A stretch of 64,000 bases of DNA from Microplitis mediator. Taxonomy: Eukaryota > Arthropoda > Insecta > Hymenoptera > Braconidae. The notes under the pieces were generated by a model. The model was not told the origin of the DNA and ran no database searches. It saw nothing but the letters and a program-made list of their open reading frames with translations. The position numbers and the translations under genes are program-made. Of the stretch, positions 11,340 through 25,612 are shown piece after piece. Numbering within the stretch: the first letter of the stretch is position 1; every line of letters begins with the position of its first letter. Where the stretch lies: the NCBI RefSeq assembly GCF_029852145.1, contig NC_079977.1, positions 16,811,948 through 16,875,947 of the forward strand, written 5' to 3'.

Positions 11340-11555
11340 TCAAGAAGACTCAAGATTTTTTTTAAGATGACTGAATACTTGTACAATGTACTCTAATCCA
11401 TTCATATAGTCACGGAAAATTAACCAGTCACGTACACTTCGGGAAGTATTTGATAAAGCCACTGCCCGAAATTCATCAGACATTGTTTCACGTTTTACGT
11501 CAGGACGCGGAGTTACCCCTCGTTCCACCATTGCAACTTGTAGTTCACATAGGAC
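11340..11555 (-). CDS. Exon 5 (terminal) of the cytokine-like gene
   Basis: A TACTTTTTCAG acceptor precedes 71 codons and TGA. It encodes the end of helix C (VLCELQVAMVERG, with C310), a linker with Pro and charged residues, and helix D (SVRDWLIFRDYMNGLEYIVQ, then VFSHLKKNLESS). Helix D has aromatic and aliphatic residues at helical spacing. Phase 0 at its 5' end. Confidence 0.85.
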   Translation of the reverse strand, partial: VLCELQVAMVERGVTPRPDVKRETMSDEFRAVALSNTSRSVRDWLIFRDYMNGLEYIVQVFSHLKKNLESS

Positions 11556-14500
11556 CTGAAAAAGTACATATGTCATAAATGATATTAGTTTTTATCTTTC
11601 GATTGATTCTTAACGGTCGCATAAGAACCCGAAATCCTCAGGAAATTTGAACTCCAAATATCTCTATAACTATCCAGTTTTTAGGAAAAATATAAGATAC
11701 CATTTTTGTAGATAATTCAATGGGCTACAAATGATGTTTTTGAAAATTTTTCCGAAAATTTACTATTTACTGAGATATTTGCAAATAACCAATTATACTT
11801 TTTATTTAGTAACTTTTTAAGTATTGATAGAAAATTTTTCATTTTTTATTTTTTTTTTTTACAAAAACGGATACAATTTTAGGAAATTAGGATTTTTTTT
11901 GTTAATTCTAAGATACAATTATTTTATTCTGCAAATATTTACTGAAAGATTTAGAAAAATTATTAATCATAAGAAAATTATATTAATTTTTACATAAAAA
12001 GTCATTTTTACTGTTTTTGGTCAATGTTTTTTTTAGAACTGAAAATTGAAATTTATGTCAAAAACTGATACTATAGCTTTTAGAGAAAGAAGTTTAAAGA
12101 CTCTGTTACCGTTATGATTCAAGCCATAAGAGTGATCGTTAAGGATTGAAAACTTGTTAATTTTTTATTAATCAATGAAAGAAAACAAAAAAAAAAAAGG
12201 AAAATTAAATACTTACAGAACGGAGTTTGTGTTCAGTCTCTTCAAACTGCGTCTGAAAGGCCAGTCGGTTTTCTCTCTGATCCCAAGCTATTTGCTCTAA
12301 GCCTACTGCAAATTTTTGCATGTACTCGTATGTATTTATCAATGCATCATCAATCTAGAATTTGAAAGAAAATAAAACCTTATTTATAGCAAATTCTTTT
12401 GAATAAATATAACCTAGCAAATTCAATGATACCGATATTTTTTTTTCAATTGTTTTCGATGGTAATTTTTTATAGTAATCTCTAGTAACCATTATACCCA
12501 CTCGCTAATTTTTTTGAGAAAAATTCTTTACGGAAATCCCTATAAGAAGTTCTCATAGGAATCCTACAAGGTTCTAACAGGAATCCCCTAAGATTTTTTA
12601 CGGGAATCCCATTAAATCCTTACAGGAATCCCGGAAGATTTTTACAGGAATGTTGTAATATCTTTACAAAAGCCCCGTAAGAATCTTACAAAAACTGTGT
12701 ATGATTCTTACAGGGATCCCATAAAACCCTTACGAGAATCCCATAAAATCTTTGTAGGAATCTTGGAAGATCATTACACAAATCCCATGAGATTTTTACA
12801 GGAAACTTTTAAGATTCTTACAGGATTCTCTTTACAGAAAGTAAGGTTTTTACAGGAAGCCCATAGAATGCTCACAGGAATCCTATGATATTCTTATAGG
12901 AATCCCATAAAATGCTCACAGGAATCCTATTATATTCTTACAGAAAGCCGATAAGGTTCTTAAAGGAATCCCATAAAATTTTTGCAGGAACCCCACAAGA
13001 TTTTTACAGGAATCCTATAAGATTCTTACACGAATCCTATGAGTTTCCTGCAGGAATCCTATAAAATGCTCACAGGAATCCTATGATATTCTTACAGGTA
13101 TCCGATAAGATTCTTACAAGAATCCCATAAATCTTTTACAGGAACCCCATAAGATTTTTACAGGAATCCTATAAGATTCTTACACGAATCCTATGAGTAT
13201 CCTGCAGGAATCCCATAGAATGCTCACAGGAATCCTATTATATTCTTACAGAAAGCCGATAAGGTTCTTACAGGAATTCCATGAGATTCTTACAGAAACT
13301 CCATAAGTTTTGTACAGGAATCCTATAAGATTCTTACAGGAATCCCATAAATCTTTTACAGGAACCCCATAAGATTTTTACAGGAATCCTATAAGATTCT
13401 TACACGAATCCTATGAGTTTCCTGCAGGAATCCCATAGAATGCTCACAGGAATCCTATTATATTCTTACAGAAAGCCGATAAGGTTTTTACCGGAATCCC
13501 ATGAGATTCTTACAGGAACTCTATGTTTTATACAGGAATCCTATAAGATTCTTACATGAATCCTATGAGTTTTCTGCAGGAATCCCATAGAATGCTCACA
13601 GGAATCCTATTATATTCTTACAGAAAGCCGATAAGGTTTTTACCGGAATCCCATGAGATTCTTACAGGAACTCTATGTTTTATACAGGAATCCTATAAGA
13701 TTCTTACATGAATCCTATGAGTTTTCTGCAGGAATCCCATAGAATGCTCACAGGAATCCTATTATATTCTTACAGAAAGCCGATAAGGTTTTTACCGGAA
13801 TCCCATGAGATTCTTACAGGAACTCTATAAGTTTTGTACAGGAATCCTATAAGATTCTTACAGGAATCCCATAAATCTTTTACAGGAATCCCATAGAATG
13901 CTCACAGGAATCCTATTATATTCTTACAGAAAGCCGATAAGGTTTTTACCGGAATCCCATGAGATTCTTACAGGAACTCTATAAGTTTTATACAGGAATC
14001 CTATAAGATTCTTACATGGATCCTATGAGTTTTCTGCAGGAATCCCATAGAATGCTCACAGGAATCCTATGATATTCTTACAAGGATTCCGTCAGATCTT
14101 CACAAGAATTTTATAAGCTCCTCAGGTACAAATGTAATAGTTAAAAGTATCTCTCAAAATAAATTAAAATGTTTTGATCGTCACGGTGAAATGTCCTAGT
14201 AGTAAAATTTCTTTACACAATTTTACGAATAATATGAATTTTAAATTCGTTTACTAATCGTATGAATGAAAAGTGTAAACATGATATAATTTCCATACAA
14301 TAAATTAAAAATTATGCAAAAATATTCCGGTCTAATTGAATTTGCCAGGGCACTAATTAACAAAATTGATGAATGATAAGATGATTGCTGAGAAAAAAAA
14401 ATAAATAAGCATCATATGATGATGTGTGTACTGACCATCCGCACCTCAAGTTTGTCTAAGTATTCTTTCGACAAGTCCTCGCCGAGTTGCTTGGGTATCT

Positions 14501-17500
14501 CCTGTAAACCAGGTAGCCAGTCATAACGAGAACTTTTCCACGACGAGTGCGTTGATGCCATATTTAATCCAAACGATTCTTTGACCTGTAAGAAATAAAT
14601 AAAAGTAATGTTGATTAAATAAAAATTAAATTGGATAATTGTTATGTAGAGTTAGTCACAATTATTTAATGCGTAAATACGTGGAAGCAGAAAGGGAGAC
14701 ACCAAGTATTTTATCATCTGTAATCGGTGACTAAACATTATTATTAATGTTAACTGGCGCCACGACATTTTATTTAATTCAATTTATATGTATAAGTGAA
14801 TTACTGAGAACTGACAAGTGCATACATTTAATCGGCACGCGTCTACTGACATCCGCTCAACTTGATATACTGTTCAATTTATTAATTCAAGGTGTTAAAT
14901 AGTATATAGTTACAACCGTGCAATAACTATTGTAAACATATTCAAATATTTTTGTAACAAAAAAAAAAAGTGTTTTAAGTGGTAAGATAATTTTCATCTC
15001 GAACGAGTTTTCATTCATTTTTTTTTTTTTATATAAGTACAGTATTTATTACTTGAATTATTTTATTGAAAACTAAAAAAAAGCTGAACCTAAGATTAAA
15101 TGGACCTTTACTGAGAAATTAAGAAATAATTGTTACTATTCCTATTACACGGAGAGAAATTTATAGTAACAATTACAATATATTATGGGAATGGTTCCTA
15201 CACTGTAAAAAATTCACGGAGTGAATGGTGATTAAATCCGGAGTGAATGCGGAGTGAATGCGGAGTGAATGCGGAGTGAATGAATTTTTAATTATTCACT
15301 CCCCTCGGAGTGAAATTCACTCCGCAGGGAAATTTTCGCGGAGTAGATGATTTTTTATTAATTTAAACCCTCCGGAGTAAAATTCACTCCGGAGCGGAGT
15401 TTTGAAAATACTATTAATAAAATATAACTCCACTCAATAAAATCGAAGTAAAAATTCGCGTATTACATTATTGATCAGCTGATATGCACACACATACGCA
15501 CATACATATTTAGGCACACACGCGCACTAGCACACACACGCACGCACACATTTGCACACAAGCACACAATCGAACACACACACATTTGTACACATTTACA
15601 CACACGCACAAAAATTTGCACACACGCACACATTTGCACACACGCAAAAATTTGCACACATGCACACATTTGGACACACGCACACACACATCGTTTAGCA
15701 GTTTAATATAAATTAGTATAAATTTATTTGAGTATTAAAACTCTGGACCGGAGTAAATTGGGAGTGTAATAAAATCCGCGTCACTCCGAGATCACTCCGC
15801 TAAAAAAAAACTCCCAATTCACTCCGCATGCGGAGTGATTTTTTTAAAAACTCCGGAACTCCGAGTGGCGGAATGAATGCGGAGTGAATTCGGATTTAAT
15901 TTCACTCCGAATTCACTCCGGATTTTTTACAGTGTATAATGCATGGCAACCGGTTTTCTTGAAATGTTGATTATAGGAACGGCACCCATATATATTATAG
16001 TTATCATTACTATAATATTATAGTAATCGTTACCATAATATTATGTTAATGGTTACCATAACATTATGGTAATGGTTACTATAATATTGTGATAATGGTT
16101 ACCATATAATATGGTAACCATTTCCATAATATTATAGTAATCGTTACCATAATATTATGGTAATCATTACCATAATATTTGGTAACCATTACCATAATTT
16201 CATAGGAACCATTACCATATATATGGTAACCATTATCATATATATATTATATATGGTAACCATTACCATAATATATCGTTAACGTTACCATAATATTATA
16301 GTAACGATTACTATAACATTATGGTAATGGTTACCAAAATAAATGGTAACGATTACCATAATATCTGGTAACCATTACCATAATATTATAGTAACGTTTA
16401 CCTTAGTACAATGTCAACAATTACCATAATATTATGGTCATACTTATCATAATTCTTTCACATTCAATATGGGAACTGTTACCATCATGATGGAAATTGT
16501 TCTTATACTTATGGGAACTTTTTCCTATAATGGACCTATATCCTATAATATTAAGGTAATAATTACTCAGAATTATGTGATAAACACCCATAATTTCTGG
16601 GAAAAATTACCATAATTATAGATACTATTCCTATGGGTAAGATTCTTATATCGCATGGTGATGATTACCATACTCATGAGAATAGTACCGATAGTCACAT
16701 GGGAAACAATCTTATATCCACATTCGAATCGTTTCTAAGAGCATGTAGGAATAAATCCTACGTATTATTGGAACCATTCTCATTATGCATGATAGGAATT
16801 ACTGTAATATTAAGGAATGATTAGCATAATGTTATGGTAATGATGACTATCATTCTCAAAAAAATTAGTATTATGGAAATGGGTACCACAATATTATTGT
16901 AATAATTATCATAATAGTATAGTAACTATTCGCACGTTATTATAGTTTCATTGCTATAATAGTATTAGAATACTTCCCATAGTTCCATAAGAATAATTCC
17001 TATAATAGGATGATATTTATTACTACAGTAGTATGGTAATGATTACCATAATTTTCATGTTTTTAATATCATAAGGATGGTGACTTTAAAAATACAGTAA
17101 TTATTACCATACTAATACAGTGATTATTATTATAATAGCTTAGTAATTATTACTGTCATAAAATAGTAATAATTACTAGTCTATTATGGTAAATGTTTCT
17201 ATATCATTTGTAATATCTACCGTATAATATAAAAATAATTCCCATATCGGTACAGTAAAAATTACCACAATGATGCCAGACGATTACCAGAATTCCATAA
17301 GAACAATGTCCGTCGTACAGAAATGGACCCCAAATCCACAGTTATAATAATCATGGTTTCCATAAGTATTATCCCCATAATCCGTACTCCAAAAAAAAAA
17401 AAGTTCCCCCATTCAATACGAAAACCACCCCCATAAAATATCGTAATAATTACCGTCAATTTTACTCTGCCTGAATTTATTTCAATAAACAGTTCTTTAA

Positions 17501-17902
17501 CTTCAAACTGTTAAATTAATTCTCCAGTTCAAAAATTTTTTTTTCCCACCATATAAATTTAATTACATAAGAAATCAATCTACGCAAAAAACTTTTCATT
17601 GAAAAAACCTCTCAAGTTACAAATACATTAATAAAACGATTATTTCACTTTATACATTCTCTTCTTCTTCTCCTTCTTTTTATTATTATTGATATAAATA
17701 TCAATGAATTCCATTGAATAAAAAAAAATATATATATATATAAAATGACGTACTACTAAGTCAACCAGACTCACGCGTATCATTTAACAAAATGTCTTAT
17801 CAACGTCTTGCGATTAATTCCGATAAACTCGTGCGCTCGTTATAATTTGATCTGTCAAAACGCCACCTGATATAATTATCCTCGTACTATACATTCATCA
17901 TA

Positions 17903-17943
<41 letters not shown>

Positions 17944-20900
17944 AATAAAATTACCCATTAATAAATAAAACATAATTTTCATTATTTGCACTCAATAGCA
18001 AATCCTTCGATGGTGGTCTACTCAAAAAAAAAAATAATAAAATAAAAATAAAAGCCCTCGGAACTCTACATAACTGTGACTAAGTCTGCTCGCGTTGACT
18101 CTCATTCTAAAACTTACTCTTTCTCTACTTAAACTCTAAAAGTCCTTTTGGATGTTTAAATTGGCTTGACTTTATGCCGCCCAGTAAATTACGAAATTTT
18201 TAGGTACCAAGGTAAAAAAAAAGGTAGAAAAGAAATTTTTAACGCTTTACTTTGTGTGTAAACCCAACAACACGACAACCTTGGAAATAACTCAACTACA
18301 CTTTCGCGTCAACCGGTTATTATTTATAATATATTTTATTTTTATTTTTTATTTAGTTTTAGTTTTAGTTTTTTTTTTTTTTTTTTTTATGAATGACCAA
18401 AGTCTTACTTATACATAATTAAACACGATTTTACGATAATACCAGCCCTCAATCTGGGAATATAATCTGGGTCTAACAAATAAAAGGATTCAATCCGGTG
18501 CTCCGACACAATATTTTACGACTAGACCCATTATCTCTTTCTTTTTCTCAACTACGATATTTTATTAATTTATATATATTTTTATGACTTATAGAAAGTC
18601 TGACTTAGATTATTTTACAGAGCACGGAAGTCTGTAAAAAATTTAAGGAGGAAATGAGACCTGAGGTGTAAAAACAATTTTGAATAAAGAAGTTCAGACC
18701 GTGAGCTTCAAAATTTGAAACAATTATGAACTTTGAGTTGATCATTTTTGAAATTGGAAATATTCAAGATAAAAAAAATTTCCGAACTAATTTGAATTTT
18801 TTGAAAAAAGGGAAAGCTTACGAACAATCCGAATTTACCAAATAATTCAAAAACTCCCAAATAATTCAAATTTTCCGAGTGATTCGAAATTTGACGAACA
18901 GTTCTGAAACTTACGAATAATTCAAATTTTTCTAATACTTCGAATTTTTCAAATAATTCATACATTCGAATTATTCAATTCAAATTTCGAATCAAATATT
19001 ACTATTCGATTTGATAAAAATAATTCGTAAGTTCAAACTATTCGCACACCCCTAGTACAATTATTAACTTCCTTCCCCATATCATAACAAATCACTAAAT
19101 TTGACTTCCCTTTGTGCTGAAATTTGTTACCTAATGTAAGCCGACCCCCTTAAATATGGTGACAAAATATCTAAGTATCAATATATTATTAGCACCTCAT
19201 ATTTCCGAAAAATCAATTAATTTCAGACACTCAGCTATAATTATTTTTAATCAAAACCCGCCGCGAACCGGAAGTTCAAAACTAAAAAATTTTGATTCAC
19301 TTTTTCATAAGTTTAATTACAAAATTTTATATAATCAAAACATAGCTTAAAATTTTTCGAATTTCTAATATATATTGATTGAAAAAATATACATATTATT
19401 AAATATAAGAATTTATTGCCAAAGACAAAATACCGCCGGTATCCGTATATCCGGTCTGCACTTTAGTATGCAGTCAGTGTGTTTCTGATGATAAAGCTAG
19501 ACAGCTTCCGATGTTATTAAGAAATTTTTTTTTTCATCTTTTCTTTCATTATTTAAAAAAAATCAAAAAAAAAAGAGAAAAAAAGTTATAATTGAGTGTT
19601 AAGAAAAAAAAATGTTATGATAAGTTATAGTAAAAGCTGACGTAAGAATCCGACAGCAGACAGTGCGTCGCCACAGAAGTCTGTATCATAAATGCTACAC
19701 CTGTCTCATCATAAGTACATTCAAGATAACATACAAAGACTCCCTTTTTTTAATTTTTTTTTTTTTTATATATATATATATTATTATTATTATTTCTATT
19801 ATAGCATTGATGTAAAATTGTCTTGGATGATCTAATCGACGATTATGCCATAATACTATTATATACATCAGAATATTAAACATACAGATGTATAGACGTT
19901 AAACGAGAAAAACATTAAGTCGATTTGTATTTAACTCTTAACTAAGTATTTACATTAGTTTTAACGAATTTCCGGTATGATGATATATTATAATAAATAT
20001 ATAACCAGTTGGTATGGGAATTTCCCATAACTTAAAAATAATATAATTATTTTTTTCATTATAATGTTGATTATTTTAAAAATAAAAAAAAACCGGCTTG
20101 TTTTATTGTAATAAGCATAACTTAAATTTACGTGCACTGAATAAATTATAAACTTGCTTATTTGATTTAACATGTTTTTAGTCTACTCTATAAATCAAGT
20201 CTAAAAAAAAAATTAACTTGGTGTAGGAAGAATTAATTTGAGCTAAGAAAATTAGGAAGAAAAAAATTTTGGACCAAGAAAATTTTTTCGTGGAATTCAT
20301 ATTTTGGTTGGTGACTTTTTTGTTGAAAAAATATTTATACTTCAATCAAGAAATTTTTTTTGCTTGATAAAATTTGATTTTTGAACCAAGTAGAGTTTTA
20401 TGGAATTGTTAATTATTTTTTATCACTCGGAAAATTAAAATTTTTTATTTTAGAAGTAATTTTTTTAGGCTAATAGTGCTTGGGATTTGAAACAAATATA
20501 ACAATTTAATTCCAGAAAATGAGTTTCTGTGATTTTCTTTATTCTTGAAGCAAGAATTCAGTTAATTGATCAAAGAATCATTTTGGAAACCAGAATTCGG
20601 GTTAATTATCCAAAAGAAATTTTTAGGAGCAATAATTCTGATTAATTGATTCAAGAACAGTTTCTTGAAACAAGAAATTTTATTAATTGATTTGAAAAGA
20701 ACTTTTTTGTGCAATAATTTTGATTAGTTAATGAAAAAATAATTTTTTTAAAGAAGAATTTTGATTAATTGATCCACGATTAATTTTTTTAAGTCAAAAT
20801 TTTAGTTTCATGATCCAAGAATAATTTCTTGAAACAAGAACTCTGGTTTGTTATCCGAGAATAATATGTTGAAACAAGAACTTCGATTCATTGGTCGTCG

Positions 20901-23900
20901 AATAATTTCTTGAAGCAAGAATACTAATTTTGTAATTCAAGAATAATTTTTTGAAACAAAAATTGCAATTACTCAACTCAAGAACAGTTTCTTGAAGCAA
21001 GAATTTTGATCAATTGATCCACGAATAATTCCATGAAGTGAAAATCTTAGTTTAATGATTCAAGAATAATCTTGAAACAACAACTCTGGTTTGTTATCCG
21101 AGAATAATTTCTTGAAGCAAGAATGCAGATTTAAAAATCCAAGAATATTTCTTGAAACAAGAGTTTCAATTAGTTAATCCTTGAATAATTTCTTGAAGCA
21201 AGAATACTAATTTTGTAATTCAAGAATAATTTTTGGCAACAAGAATTTAAATTACTCAACTCAAGAACAGTTTTTTGAAGCAAGATTTTTGATCAATTGA
21301 TCCACGAATAATTCCTTAAAGTAAAAGTTTTCGTTTAATGATTCAAGAATAATCTTGAAACAACAACTCTGGTTTGTTATCCGAAAATAATTTCTTGAAG
21401 CAAGAATGCAGATTTAAAAATCCAAGAATAATTTCTTGAAACAAGAGTTTCAATTAGTTAATCCTCGAATAATTTCTTGAAGCAAGAATACTAATTTTGT
21501 AATTCAAGAATAATTTTTGGCAACAAGAATTTAAATTACTCAACTCAAGAACAGTTTTTTGAAGCAAGATTTTTGATCAATTGATCCACGAATAATTCCT
21601 TAAAGTAAAAGTTTTTGTTTAATGATTCAAGAATAATCTTGAAACAACAACTCTGGTTTGTTATCCGAGAATAATTTCTTGAAACAAGAATTTCAATTAG
21701 TTGATCCTCGAATAATTTCTTGAAGCATAAATACTAATTTTGTAATCCAAAATAATTTTTTGAAACAAGAATTTAAATTAACTGATCTTAATTTCTTGAA
21801 ATAGGAAAATAAATTGAACTAAGAATCTCATTTCAATTGAAAAATTTCCTTGATCCAAGTTAATTTTTTTCTTTATAGATATAGATTAACATAAATCAGC
21901 CCGAAAAAAAAATTTTAATAAAAAGAAAAAAAAACTTACATATTTATCACAAAAAAGTTTCGCATGGTCAAGTGCAGTTTTAGCTTGTATTACAACAGTA
22001 GCTAATAACTGTTCGTCCGTAAGTGGCTCCATATAAATAGAACCATCCGAATTTCCAGCTGGCTCACCACAGGGATTTATCCATTTAGGAGTTGACTGAT
22101 AAAGTCGACTATGAAATGCCATTGATGGTGTTGGTTTACCCTGTACTGATATTATCAGAAATAGTATCAGTAGGCCTGCTAGCCCTAGCAATAAACAAAT
22201 AAATTCTGTTATTCATTAAAAAAATTTTCATTCATAATAATAATCTTAAATTATTTATCATTAATTTTAAAACTCTTCATAAATTAAATTTTAATTTCCA
22301 TTTTTTTTTAAAGTGAATTGGCATCAAATGAAAAAAAATAAAATGCTTGATGATTACAGTCGTGTAATCCTACCTCAAGGCAACGGAACTGTCATGAGAA
22401 TGACAATAATATATATGTGCAATAAGGAAAATATAATAAGTCAACATTAGACGTTGACGATGACGACGACGGTGGTGGCGTTCCACAATAAATTCTTTGT
22501 AAAATCCGCCAGGGACAAAATGGATGTTAAAAAAAAGTAATGCAGAGTATTAAACTTACAGTGGCATCGTAAGTACAGTGTATGGTTATAAGAAAATGAA
22601 AAATGCAGTAATGGCACACTGTCCTCGCATTACTTGGGACAATTATACTCCATTATTGTCCTGGTGATACTTAAAGATCAGGTCCAGTTTTAAAAGCATG
22701 TACTGCCGTCACTACAATCGTATTTTCTGTCTTTTATCTTCAACTAAAATTCCCTCTTTTATCTCTATAACGTGATCATATACTACCATAGTACTGACTA
22801 CGACACTACTAAAAGAAAACACATTGCGGTAGGTCGTGAATTTAATATATTTTAACCCAACTCATCATCGCGTCACTTACATTTTATTTTACTAACTTTT
22901 TTTTTTTTTACAATTAAAATACGTAGTTCGGATACATAACAAGAAAACCACCTGTGGGAGTCGTTCTAAAGCGCAACAGGTGGTGGCATTCCTTTGGTTC
23001 ATCTCGAATTATTTTTTTTTATTTTTAATTGTCAGAAAAAAATTGTCTTTTTTTTATTTGAATAGGGAAAGGAGAAAATAGAAAATTTTTTGGCGAAAAA
23101 AAATAACTTTTGGAGAAAAATTTTTTTTTGGTAGTACAATAATAAAATTCATTGGATAATTTATTTCATGTTTAAGGAAAAATGATTTTTTTGACGGAAG
23201 AAAATTGAAATTTATTCACTTTTTGAAAAAAAATTCTGATTGTTTTCTGTTGGTCAGAAAATGATTTTGAATGACATCTGGAAATTTTTGGACTAAAAAT
23301 ATTTTAAGTTGGAAATTTTCAGTAAAAAGAAAATTCGACATTTCTAAAAGTTATTTTTTTCTGTAAAGTGGATTAAAAAATTTGAATTTTGGAAATTGAA
23401 TTTTCCGGTTTTTTTTCTGTGTGAAAATAATTTATACACTGGAAAATTCGAGGGAATTTTTTAATCTACATACGGAGTTTTAAGTTTTAAAATTAAAATA
23501 AATTTCCCTATGGAGTAAATATCACTTCGGATTTCATCCGCGCTCATCCCGAAAATTTTTTACCGATTTTTTATCAATTATTATCTTAATAAAATTTGAA
23601 AATTTGAAAAATTGGTCAATTAATTTAGAAAAAAATTAAATTTTAAAAATATCAAAGAAAATTAATTTTCATATTTTCGGTCTGAAAAAGTTATTGTTCA
23701 AAGACTGTCGTATATTAATTTTGTAAAACATGAAAATTTTTAAAAAATTATTTAGAAATAAAATTCGGCTTCATTAATTTTTCAAAATTTACACTCAGCA
23801 CAAAAAATTTCATTTTTGATTTAAGAAATCAGTTGCAAAAATTTCTCGTAATTTTAGTTTTGATTGAAAAAAATACAATTTTCACATGAAAATTACTTTT

Positions 23901-25575
23901 AAAAAAATCTTTAGTTACTATCTAATAGAATACTTTTTTAAAAACTACTAAATTTTCCAAAAAATGATTTTATTGAATCAAAAATTTTTTTTAAGAAAAT
24001 CATTTTTTTTCCATTTTAAAAATTTTCACTTTTAAATTTCCAAAGAAAAAACGTTCTACATTTTCCGAAATTTCAGTTCAAAATCACTTTTCTCAAATTA
24101 AATATAAAAAAAAACTACTCTTAATAAATTAAAAATAACAAATAAAATTTCCTTTGAAACATTCCTTTTAACAATAAATTTCCTAACTATCGATGTAAAG
24201 TTGATTACATTTCCGAGACATGGGATTTTCCCGAAGATCGTCATGTTAATAATTGAATACAAGTGTCATAGATATGTGTAAGCTACAGTAGACTCAAAGA
24301 CCGTTACTACATACGATGACTAATTCGTTCATCGGCTCGCCCGAACGTGACGTCAAGTCATACTACTATATACCCGAGAGAATGGCGTGCGAGACAAAAT
24401 ACAACGCATCGCGAATACTTTAATACCATATACACTTCGATGCCACAATTGTCTTATAAACGAAAATAATTATCAAAATTCACTTCTTAATTTTTTTTTC
24501 TGTCTTGCAAATCAATAAATCGGACGAAAAAAAAAAAGAAAGTGAACCCTCGTAAAATTTCTCTTTTCTAATGATTTTCGAATTTACTATAATTATTTAA
24601 ATGTCAATTAAATTTTATTATTACTTTAATAAAAAAAAATATATGTATAAATGTGTGTATATACATGTATATAAGTATATATGTATGTTAAAAGAACGTT
24701 AGTAGAATGATTAAAAAAATTGTCGCTTGTGGATTAAGGAACTTTATACCGACGACGGAGATAAATTAATCGAAGCACGACTCGTTGCTTTTCCGGCCGT
24801 TAAAAAGCGCGCCAATCGATTTCCGCCGTAGTTTTTTTTTTTTTAATGTTATGTTGATAGGCACGTGGAAATACGCAATCGTACAAAAATTATTTAGTTA
24901 ATTAATAATTTTAATTACACAAAAAAAAATAATTAACGAAATCACTCGACGCTTCGCGAGAGAAGTGAGGAATAAATTTGGAAGATTTACGGTGGGAAAA
25001 GTCGAAATTTTGATGGTTCGAAAAAAATTTTTCTTCATTCATGAAAAATTTTTTTGAACCAAATAATTTTTTTATTGAAATAAGAAAATTTTTACTTCAC
25101 TTCTAATAGGTACAGACAAAATAATTTCCTGGCTCAAGAAAAGTTTTGCATTAAGAACTTTAAAAAAATTTCTTGGGATATGAGAAAATTTCTTGCCTCA
25201 ATAAATTTTTTCTCCGTAGAAAAATTTGTTTCTTTCATTTTCAATTTAAGTACGAAAATTTTTTAGAGGCAAGAAAATATTTCTGGCAGAATGAAATTTT
25301 ATTTTTGCACCAAGAAATTTTGTTTTTAATTCTCAATGCAAAAAATTTTCTCAGAAGTAAAAATTTCTTCTGCCAAAAAAAACTTTTTTCCGTCGATCAC
25401 TAAAAATTTATTGTTTCAAGAAATTTTTTTTTTCTGTTGATTAAATTTGAAAGACGAATGAAAATAAAAATAAACTTACTTAACCACGTGGTAGGTCGTG
25501 TTATTTTTTTAAATCTCCAATTAAAATTATGTCTAATAGGATCACAATCAACACAATTTCCAATTTCAACTCTAC

Positions 25576-25612
<37 letters not shown>

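Larger units (their letters stand above)
15148..17472. mobile_element. GGTAACCATTACC-ladder element (family B), with nested insertion
   Basis: The left end CACGGAGAGAAATTTATAG follows TA (15146-15147); the right end is degenerate (TACCGTCAATTTTACTCTGCCTG). The interior is the same palindrome ladder as at 9945-11069. It is split at 15201-15934 by another element. Its left arm matches the right arm of the 9945 copy in inverted orientation. Confidence 0.7.
14586..21939 (-). other. Intron 2 of the cytokine-like gene (7.35 kb)
   Basis: Holds a nested element pair (15148-17472), AT-rich DNA with non-repetitive stretches at 17640-18560 and 19430-19690, a decayed TTCAAATTTTTC-type repeat (18700-19020), a (TA)n tract at about 17900-17940 and the heptameric array element at 20199-21880. 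No further exon is supported. Confidence 0.6.

Noticed and set aside
12530..14110. Regular repeats resembling a CRISPR array
   Set aside because: Subunits are contiguous without unique spacers, in an intron of a eukaryotic gene.
22185..22191. Apparent start of a signal peptide at 22191
   Set aside because: The codon is TTG and lies in the intron before the acceptor AG; the exon starts at 22184.
22550..22640. Possible alternative exon ending at a GTAAGT donor in intron 1 (minus strand)
   Set aside because: The only ATG frames hit stops or end in a phase that puts exon 2 out of frame.
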